Below, one piece after another: positions 58,808 through 64,000 of a stretch of DNA of 64,000 nt (the first letter of the stretch is position 1; each line of letters opens with the position of its first letter). This stretch comes from Azospirillum oleiclasticum (GTDB lineage Bacteria > Pseudomonadota > Alphaproteobacteria > Azospirillales > Azospirillaceae): NCBI RefSeq assembly GCF_013423485.1, contig NZ_JABFFR010000015.1:124001-188000 (forward strand), read 5' to 3'. The notes under the pieces are model-generated. The model was not told where the DNA came from. It worked only from the letters and a program-made list of their open reading frames with translations, and ran no database searches. Made by a program: the position numbers and the translations under genes.

Positions 58808-59306
58808 GTTGCCTCCTCCCTATATTGGTGCTTGCTGCAACCTGGAAAACGACGATGTCGATGTACGGGAGCATGTGCGGAGTGACACGGCGATTTCAGC
58901 GCGATCGCTTGGTCAATCCGATTACGTGGTTGGAAGATACATTGCGCTATAGTCAACGTCAAGACGGGGCGCAGGCAAGATTCTGATATTACCATTGAAA
59001 TCACTATGCCATTCGCTTTATGCCCACAAATTGTTGGTAACCTTTATTGGTAATGTTTTTGCAGCAAATAATCTTTGAAACGGTATTCAGGTGGCGTGTG
59101 CGCTGCATGATCGCAGGGCGATATTATGGCCAAGTTCACGCTAGCTGGGGGGTGGAGAGAGGTTTTGACGTCCGTTGGTTGTTAGTGAATTGTAGAGACT
59201 TCTGTTGAACAGTGGGACGCCGACGTCAACAGGCGCGGACCATTCGGGATGAGGAACGCCAGCGGGCACGGAGCAGTTGCCACACCGGAAGATTGGGTGA
59301 CCTGAT
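58808..59306. promoter_or_regulatory. xoxF promoter and upstream repeat region
   Basis: On the minus strand TTGACG (58957-58962), 17 bases, TATCTT (58934-58939) form a good promoter about 130 bases before xoxF, leaving a long leader. Upstream the DNA is AT-rich and holds ATTACCA at 58988-58994 and, inverted, TTGGTAA at 59034-59040 and TTGGTAAT at 59047-59054 (13-base period), possible regulator sites. No gene of convincing composition lies in this 499-base stretch. Confidence 0.55.
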
Positions 59307-59501
59307 ATGTTTGAATTGGTTCTGGTGGTTTGCCTTCTCGCGCAGCCTGACGAGTGTTCGATTGAACGCCCGTCTTTTGTGGAACGGTATCCGAACGTTG
59401 TCGCGTGCACGCGCAACGGCTACATCAACGCCGTGCAATGGCAGATGAGCCACCCGAAGTGGAACGTTCGCCGCTGGCGCTGCGAGCAGCCGACGACCTG
59501 A
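59307..59501 (+). CDS. Small conserved hypothetical protein, 64 aa
   Basis: 64 residues: MFELVLVVCLLAQPDECS, a hydrophobic start, then RPSFVERYPNVVACTRNGYINAVQWQMSHPKWNVRRWRC. Three Cys after the start and the HPKW-xxxxRWRC ending resemble a small alphaproteobacterial protein family of unknown function. It may be exported or membrane-anchored. It faces away from xoxF across the regulatory region and is convergent with the RibD-like gene. Confidence 0.6.
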   Translation: MFELVLVVCLLAQPDECSIERPSFVERYPNVVACTRNGYINAVQWQMSHPKWNVRRWRCEQPTT

Positions 59502-59522
59502 GCGTGCGCGGCCGGCCGGGGG

Positions 59523-60380
59523 TCAGGACGCGGTCGCCGCGGGGCCTTCGAGCCGGGTGAAGCATTGCCCGGGGCCGTCCGGCACCATCGGGTCGTAGTG
59601 CAGGGACGACAGGCGCAGACGCACCCCGGCATCGCCCAGCGCCGGGCCGGCGAGCATGGTGTCGAAGGCCTCGCCTCCGAGCAGACGGTGTGTGGTGGTG
59701 AGATAGAGGCGGGACAGCACGCCGTCGCGCAACGCCGTGTCGAACAGGCGGGGCCCGGCTAGAAGGTAAAGGCTGCGGAAGCCACGCAGGCCCAGCGCTC
59801 GCACAAGCGGTCCACCCTCCACCGACGAGCCATCGCCGGCCTCGATCACCTCGTGCCCCTGGCGGCGCAGTGCCTCCAGCCTGTCGGCAGGCGCCCCGTG
59901 CCCGGTGGCGACGATGACCCTCTGCCCGTTGCGGGCGAGGGAACTGGGGACCGTGAAGTCCAGGCTGGCGCTGGCGATCACGACCGCCGGCTGGGCGGAC
60001 AGGCCGTTCTCCAGCCGCCAGCGGGCAAGGTCGGCACCCGGTTCCGGACGTCCGACCTGGAGGATGTCGTCCAGCCGGCCGGCGGCGATGTCGCGCATGT
60101 AGCCGGCGTGGGTGATCACGCAGTCGGCCTGGGCCTGGAGTTCCAGGAGCAGCCGGAAGTCGCTGGCGCTGGCCAGCACCGCCGGCAGCCGGCCCGTCCC
60201 GGTGGCCGGGTCGCGGAGCGCGATGCGCCCGTCGAGGCTGCAGACGAAGCTGGCGTACACGAAGGGTCGCTCCGGACCGCTCTGTTCGTGCAGGCGGTCG
60301 GCGAGCCAAGTCCCCTCGACCGCGACCTCCTCTGGCGGGGCGGGGAACAGGCGGACCATGCGGCCGCAGGCCGCGGTCAT
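59523..60380 (-). CDS. RibD C-terminal-like reductase (candidate dihydromethanopterin reductase)
   Basis: 285 residues. DHFR-like RibD_C fold: RPFVYASFVCSLDGRIAL, LLLELQAQADCVITHAGYMRDI, VVIASASLDFTVPSSL, VIVATGHGA, GPLVRALGLRGFRSLYLLAGPRLFDTALRDGVLSRLYLTTTHRLLGG. Riboflavin synthesis is possible, but there is no deaminase domain and no rib neighbours. Reduction of dihydromethanopterin to H4MPT, otherwise unassigned here, is a reasonable inference. ATG 60380 overlaps the stop of a small upstream frame; ATG 60359 is an alternative start. Confidence 0.7.
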   Translation of the reverse strand: MTAACGRMVRLFPAPPEEVAVEGTWLADRLHEQSGPERPFVYASFVCSLDGRIALRDPATGTGRLPAVLASASDFRLLLELQAQADCVITHAGYMRDIAAGRLDDILQVGRPEPGADLARWRLENGLSAQPAVVIASASLDFTVPSSLARNGQRVIVATGHGAPADRLEALRRQGHEVIEAGDGSSVEGGPLVRALGLRGFRSLYLLAGPRLFDTALRDGVLSRLYLTTTHRLLGGEAFDTMLAGPALGDAGVRLRLSSLHYDPMVPDGPGQCFTRLEGPAATAS

Positions 60381-60541
60381 GGAGGCTCGTCCCGCGGGTC
60401 CTGCGGGAACCCGTGGTCCGGCTGGTCGGGGAAGGATTCGATCGCGTGGTTGACGAACATAACGGACCCCGCCGCAAGGGCGATGTCGATGATACTGCCG
60501 GCCGTCACCCGCCCCGCAAGCCCACGAATGGTCGTAACCAT
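60377..60541 (-). CDS. Small protein coupled to the RibD-like reductase, 54 aa
   Basis: 54 residues from ATG 60541 ending in TGA that overlaps the start of the RibD-like gene (ATGA). The chain is MVTTIRGLAGRVTAGSIID, IALAAGSVMFVNHAIESFP, then an acidic proline-rich tail (DQPDHGFPQDPRDEPP). Third codon positions are mostly G/C as in neighbouring genes. A weak ribosome site precedes. No family recognised; it may be a short peptide, or the frame may be chance. Confidence 0.4.
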   Translation of the reverse strand: MVTTIRGLAGRVTAGSIIDIALAAGSVMFVNHAIESFPDQPDHGFPQDPRDEPP

Positions 60542-60621
60542 GGCGGCATCCGACCGACGCGATGGTCCACTGTGCCGGGCGCAAGGCCGAGATCCAAACG
60601 GAGGTCGGCGTCCGGGTGACG

Positions 60622-60707
60622 GCGACCACCGGGCTCACGATGGCTGCGCCCGGTGGTCGCCGCGCGAATGGTCGTTCCGCCCGGTGGTGCCCCGCCACGG
60701 ATGGGCG
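60622..60707 (-). terminator. Two hairpins downstream of pqqA
   Basis: After the pqqA stop, the minus strand meets a stem TCCGCCC/GGGCGGA (60674-60680 with 60701-60707) and then a perfect 13-base inverted repeat (60622-60634 with 60648-60660; core GACCACCGGG/CCCGGTGGTC). pqqA is often followed by such structures, which raise its transcript over downstream genes. Here they probably separate pqqA from the small gene and RibD-like gene. Confidence 0.6.
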
Positions 60708-60718
60708 GAGCCCCCGGA

Positions 60719-60799
60719 TCAGAGGTGCGCGCAGGCGTAGGCGTTGATCTCCGTGCCGACGGACAGTTCACGGACCTTCGGTTTGCGCCACGTCTTCAT
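60719..60799 (-). CDS. pqqA: PqqA, PQQ precursor peptide
   Basis: 26 residues starting MKTWRKPKVREL; GGGAGGAGACC precedes the ATG. It contains the invariant Glu17 and Tyr21 spaced as E-x3-Y (EINAY), the two residues that PqqE/PqqD cross-link to form PQQ. The ending ACAHL is normal for the family. No pqqBCDE follows on this strand within the window; RibD-like and unrelated genes come next. It supplies extra precursor for XoxF cofactor, with processing enzymes encoded elsewhere. Confidence 0.9.
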   Translation of the reverse strand: MKTWRKPKVRELSVGTEINAYACAHL

Positions 60800-61143
60800 G
60801 GTCTCCTCCCGCAATCGATGATTGGAGCCGGTCGAACGCCGACCCATCCAGGAACCGTACCGGTGCGGCGGCGGTACGACCATCGCGCCGACGGTTAGCG
60901 CGCGGGGAATTTCGGCTTATGCGTGCCGCTGCGATCGCTCCCGGTCGAACGCTGGGGTCGGCGACGGACGTTGTTCTCGATCTCCCGCTCCAACTCCCGG
61001 GTTTCCCGCATAACACGTATCCGCTCGGGGACGCGTCCGCGCATCGCGTTCTCCAATCGTGTTCCTCTGCGGAAGCACTTTCCCCGACCGCGGCTTGTCG
61101 GGTAACAGCCACATCCGCCCTCTTGGATTCCGGGTGAAGAGCG
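60800..61143. other. Gene-poor stretch upstream of pqqA
   Basis: No convincing gene. The part next to pqqA must carry its promoter and leader; it contains an inverted repeat CGTACCG (60856-60862) / CGGTACG (60872-60878) that could form a leader hairpin. The rest (about 60900-61140) has poor coding features on both strands and may be degraded sequence linked to the neighbouring IS remnant. Confidence 0.4.
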
Positions 61144-61443
61144 ATGGTGAGGGGGGAGGGGGTCGTGGTCGAGCAACTCAGCCATTCGGCTTTCGCCCTC
61201 GCGGATCCGGGCTTGCGGCTTTCCCGCACCCGGCTCTTCCCGAAGGACAATGCCGTGTGCGAAAGCTTCTTCGCGCCGCTCGAATGTGAACCGCTCGACC
61301 GGCGGCGGTTCCGCTCGCATGCCGAAGCGCACATCGCCGTCTTCACCTTCATCGAAGGCCGGTACAATCCCCGCCGGCGGCACTCCGCCCTCGGCTTTTT
61401 GTCTCCGGTCGATCACGAAAGGAAAGCCAACCTCATGGGCTGA
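61144..61443 (+). pseudogene. IS3-family transposase (OrfB) C-terminal remnant
   Basis: The frame to TGA 61441-61443 contains PKDNAVCESFFAPLECEPL, DRRRFRSHAEAHIAVFTFIEGRYNPRRRHSALGFLSP and DHERKAN. This is the C-terminal catalytic part of an IS3 integrase, with the last acidic residue region (the usual GNxxDNAxxESFF becomes FPKDNAVCESFF). Sequence before about 61225 no longer matches, so start and first catalytic residues are lost. No terminal repeats identified. Bases 61444-61664 show no other gene. Confidence 0.75.
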
Positions 61444-61664
61444 AACAAGCCCGAACCCGTCGACCGAGCCGAGACGACTCCAGGCTGCGCTTGCATGGAC
61501 TCCTCCGTCGCCCTTAACATGACCGTGCAGGGATCGTTGACGACGGCTGCAACATCGGACGATCTGTGCACGTCGCCACCCGTACGCTGGTGACGGAACA
61601 CCCCGACCGTTGCCGGCAGCGACCGCGGCGTCAACGACGCCATCCTGATGCGCATGAGGGCAGG

Positions 61665-62963
61665 GTGCAGGAGTTCCTTCGCTACTTCGTCGAGGGGATC
61701 GACCCCTTCAACATCATCCGATCGGTCAACGCACTCCCCAGCCTGCCCTGGTACAACGCACTGTTCGTGTTGTGCGTGATCGGCCCGCTGGTCCGTTACC
61801 AGGGTCCGATCGTGGCGCTATGGCTCGCCAATCTGGTGGTGCCGCACCGGCTGTTCCCGCCGCCGCCGCGCAGCATGGTCCAGCCGCCGTTGGTGTCGGT
61901 GGTCATCGCGGGTCGTAACGAGGCGGCCGGCATCGCCGGGACGATCCGCTCGCTGCTGGGCTGCTCCTACCCGCGGCTGGAGATCATCGTGGTGGACGAC
62001 TGCTCCACCGACGACACCTTCTCCATAGCCCGCAGCTTCGAGGGTACGGGGCATGTCCGTTGTTACCGCGCCGCCACCCACTCCGGCAAGCCGAGTTGCC
62101 TGAACATCGGAATCCAGCGGGCGCGTGGCGAATTCATCATGATCGTCGACGCCGACGCCGACGTGCAGATCGGCGCCATCCACGAAATGCTGATTCCTTT
62201 CGACGATCCCAAGGTGGGTGCCGTGACCGCGCACCTGCGCGTGCGCAACGCACGCGACAGCTTCGTCACCCGGATGCAGGAGATCGAATACGCCTTCAAC
62301 GTGGCGACCAGCCGGCTTTGGCGCTCGCACCTGGGGATCCTGTCGATCATTGCGGGGGCGGGCGGCATGTTCCGTGCGGGCGCCCTGAGGTTGCTCGGCG
62401 GGTACGACACCGGGCTCGGTGATGATACCGACGTGACCATGCGCCTGCGCAAGGCCGGTTGGACGCTGCGCTTCGCGCCCCACGCAATCATCTGGGTGGA
62501 TTGCCCCGCCACCTGGCGCGGGTTGATCCGCCAGCGCAGCCGGTGGGAACGCAACATGATCAAGATCCGCCTGCGCAAGCAGATCGACATCCTGCGCATC
62601 TCCCTGTTCGGCTACGGCAACTTCCTGATGATGCTGGACCAGATCCTGGTGCGCTTCCTGGCGCCGATGCTGTTCCTGTTCGGGCTTGTCTGGTACGTCG
62701 CGACGGACCCCTTCACCACCTCGCGCATCCTCACATTCATGTACTGGATCCATGTGTGGGAGACCGTGCTGCGCATGCTGGCGGCCAACGACGTGATCGG
62801 CGTGCCGCGGTTGGGCGCCCTGCCGCTGGCGCCCTTCCTGCCGCTCTACCGGCTCATCCTGCGCCTCGCCCTGCTGCCACCCATCGTGAAGGAACTGCTC
62901 CGCATCGGGCTGCGGCACGGCTACGTCCCGGAGAAGATCTGGCGGGAGACGCCCCACTGGTGA
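61665..62963 (+). CDS. Membrane-bound family 2 glycosyltransferase
   Basis: 432 residues from GTG 61665, six bases after GAGG; in-frame codons further upstream encode an Arg/His-rich stretch unlike a protein start. One hydrophobic helix (WYNALFVLCVIGPLV) precedes the GT-A domain: VSVVIAGRNEAAGIAGTIRSLLG, IIVVDDCSTDDTF, IMIVDADADVQIG (DxD), GLGDDTDVTMRLRKAGW (acceptor acid) and RQRSRWERN (QxxRW). Further helices follow. It resembles processive enzymes making cellulose-, hyaluronan- or poly-glucosamine-like polymers. Convergent with the next gene. Confidence 0.85.
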   Translation: MQEFLRYFVEGIDPFNIIRSVNALPSLPWYNALFVLCVIGPLVRYQGPIVALWLANLVVPHRLFPPPPRSMVQPPLVSVVIAGRNEAAGIAGTIRSLLGCSYPRLEIIVVDDCSTDDTFSIARSFEGTGHVRCYRAATHSGKPSCLNIGIQRARGEFIMIVDADADVQIGAIHEMLIPFDDPKVGAVTAHLRVRNARDSFVTRMQEIEYAFNVATSRLWRSHLGILSIIAGAGGMFRAGALRLLGGYDTGLGDDTDVTMRLRKAGWTLRFAPHAIIWVDCPATWRGLIRQRSRWERNMIKIRLRKQIDILRISLFGYGNFLMMLDQILVRFLAPMLFLFGLVWYVATDPFTTSRILTFMYWIHVWETVLRMLAANDVIGVPRLGALPLAPFLPLYRLILRLALLPPIVKELLRIGLRHGYVPEKIWRETPHW

Positions 62964-62976
62964 CATGGCCGTCCCG

Positions 62977-63912
62977 TCAGCGGGCGGCGTCGAGCATCGG
63001 AAGAAGCGCGGTGTAGGCATGCACGGCGGCGCCGAGGTACCAGGTGCCGCTCGGCCGCGCGAGCGCCATGGTGCGCAATGTGTTCATATCAGCGCGCAGG
63101 CGTGCGATGCCGAGCCCGTGATAGCTGACGAATGGCTCGCTCTGCCCGCCGCGAACCGTGACGCCGAGGTGCCAGGGGCGCGGGGCGGCGTCGATCGCCG
63201 GGAGCAGCCGCCGCGCGAAGGTGCCGACGCCGTCCGGTGTGTTGCGATAGGCCATGACGACCAGCCGGTCGGCGCGCCGGACGGCACCATCGGCCATGGT
63301 GCCGGCGCCGTGCCGTTCCGACAGGGCGGCGTTGGCGAAGGCCGGGTGAAGGATGGTCCCGAGCGCCTTGCCCTCCCGCGCCAGTCCCGCACGAGCCGCG
63401 TCCAGCAGGTCCATGAGCCCGGCCGCGATGCGGGCGCGGCCCTCGGGGCCGGATCGCCACAGAGGCAGCGTGTACGGTTCTACGTCCAGTTGCACACCGG
63501 CCACCCGCGACGAGCCGGCGGCCAGCCGGACGAGCCCGACCAGCGGCGGCGGAAGCTTGGTGGCTTCCGACAGCACCCAGGCCGGGTCGCCACCGGCCAG
63601 CAGCACGGTGATGCCCCGTTCGGCGAAAGGCGCCAGGGCATCGTCCAGCGCAGCAGGCCGCCCCTCCAAGGCGGCGCGGTCGGTCGGTGGAATCGACAGG
63701 AAGGCGGTGGAGAAGCCCTCGCGCCGCATGATGCGGGCCGCGTCGGGCCAGCCGGCCCGATCTACGGACCAGATCCACAGCGCGTCGCCCTGCGGCGGAG
63801 CGGCCATGTCCGCGCCGAACGCCGGAGTGGCAATCCCCGCCGCGGCCGCCGTCGCGGATCGCAGAAGGTCCCGCCTCGACAGGACCACGCCACCCGCCCA
63901 CGCTCCCGTCAC
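62977..63912 (-). CDS. Secreted TIM-barrel-like (glycosidase-like) protein
   Basis: 311 residues from GTG 63912, which overlaps the stop of the upstream gene (GTGA). A twin-arginine-like signal (SRRDLLRSATAAAAGIATPAFG) suggests Tat export. The mature part reads DALWIWSVDRAGWPDAARIMRREGFSTAFLSIPP, ITVLLAGGDPAWVLSE, AGVQLDVEPYTLPLW and RLVVMAYRNTPDG, a barrel with acidic residues at strand ends as in glycoside hydrolases. No named family recognised. Next to a polysaccharide-type GT2 it may act on the same polymer. Confidence 0.65.
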   Translation of the reverse strand: MTGAWAGGVVLSRRDLLRSATAAAAGIATPAFGADMAAPPQGDALWIWSVDRAGWPDAARIMRREGFSTAFLSIPPTDRAALEGRPAALDDALAPFAERGITVLLAGGDPAWVLSEATKLPPPLVGLVRLAAGSSRVAGVQLDVEPYTLPLWRSGPEGRARIAAGLMDLLDAARAGLAREGKALGTILHPAFANAALSERHGAGTMADGAVRRADRLVVMAYRNTPDGVGTFARRLLPAIDAAPRPWHLGVTVRGGQSEPFVSYHGLGIARLRADMNTLRTMALARPSGTWYLGAAVHAYTALLPMLDAAR

Positions 63913-64000
63913 AGCGTCTGCACCACGGTGCGCGGCAGCCGAACCTTCGGGGAGAGACGGATGACCGCGTCGACCCGCGCATCGCCGGGTAGAGCGCGCA
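63909..64000 (-). CDS. 3' end of an unidentified gene, cut by window edge
   Basis: The frame ending at TGA 63909-63911 reads ALPGDARVDAVIRLSP then KVRLPRTVVQTL, with good codon bias, and is open to the window end. Its stop overlaps the GTG of the next gene, the same coupling seen elsewhere in the window. The product cannot be named from 30 residues. Confidence 0.5.
   Translation of the reverse strand, partial: RALPGDARVDAVIRLSPKVRLPRTVVQTL

Noticed and set aside
57301..58885. Long plus-strand frames opposite xoxF
   Set aside because: Repetitive Val/Gly/Asp/His-rich shadows of the minus-strand propeller repeats; no start signals or known motifs.
60895..61416. Minus-strand frame of 173 codons upstream of pqqA
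   Set aside because: It lies antisense to the IS3 transposase remnant and lacks a ribosome site and motifs; judged a shadow.

Overview
This window is GC-rich DNA with dense, overlapping operons, frequent ATGA/GTGA junctions and strong C/G bias at third codon positions. Gene content points to an alphaproteobacterium with facultative C1 metabolism: a lanthanide-type methanol dehydrogenase (XoxF), a tetrahydromethanopterin (H4MPT)/methylofuran formaldehyde pathway, TctABC-type uptake and branched-chain-type ABC transport. A Rhodospirillales/Azospirillum-like host is my inference from gene content only. No tRNA, rRNA, CRISPR array or replication origin was seen.

Layout. 1-2.3 kb: end of an MFS exporter gene, an SDR oxidoreductase, and a third gene of that operon cut off after seven codons next to an IS3-type remnant. 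2.4-5.0 kb: a TetR repressor divergent from two alpha/beta hydrolases, one with fluoroacetate-dehalogenase features. 5.0-15.2 kb (minus strand): a catabolic locus with TctCBA uptake, an IclR regulator and a seven-gene operon. That operon holds two TIM-barrel isomerase-like enzymes, an aldo/keto reductase, an NTF2-like protein, maleylacetate reductase, a hydroxyquinol-type intradiol dioxygenase and a shikimate-dehydrogenase-like enzyme. Matching GAAC/GTTC operator elements sit at three promoters in this locus. 15.5-25.9 kb (plus strand): an HpcH/HpaI aldolase, a second IclR regulator with KdgR-like operators, HyuA/HyuB, a complete branched-chain-type ABC transporter and a cupin.

26.0-60.8 kb is a methylotrophy island. 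It opens with an IS256-like scar, a small secreted protein, a SoxYZ-like carrier, a zinc metallohydrolase and two parts of a NitT/TauT-type ABC transporter. Methylofuran genes (MfnF-, MfnD-like) and a HisA-like protein follow. A minus-strand H4MPT operon encodes an MptG-like enzyme, MtdB, an ATP-grasp protein, Mch, a RimK-like ligase and a CitG-like domain joined in frame to Fae. Divergent from it are a pterin carbinolamine dehydratase and fhcBADC. These run into the ABC ATPase that would complete the split transporter, then a four-gene PQQ-associated ABC locus of the PedABC type. Next come more methylofuran/pterin genes (MfnB-like, DUF447, DHPS-like, MfnE-like, FolB-like). The xoxF, cytochrome c and xoxJ-like genes follow; the last carries a C-terminal CxxxCW rhodanese-like domain. 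A RibD-like reductase and an isolated pqqA close the block.

61-64 kb holds a second IS3 remnant, a membrane GT2 glycosyltransferase, a secreted TIM-barrel-like protein and the 3' end of another gene.

Functional reading. XoxF oxidises methanol to formaldehyde in the periplasm using PQQ, a lanthanide and cytochrome c. Fae, MtdB, Mch and FhcABCD carry formaldehyde to formate on H4MPT and methylofuran. Most of the other genes in the block appear to build those cofactors or support the quinoprotein. The 5-25 kb region is separate accessory catabolism.
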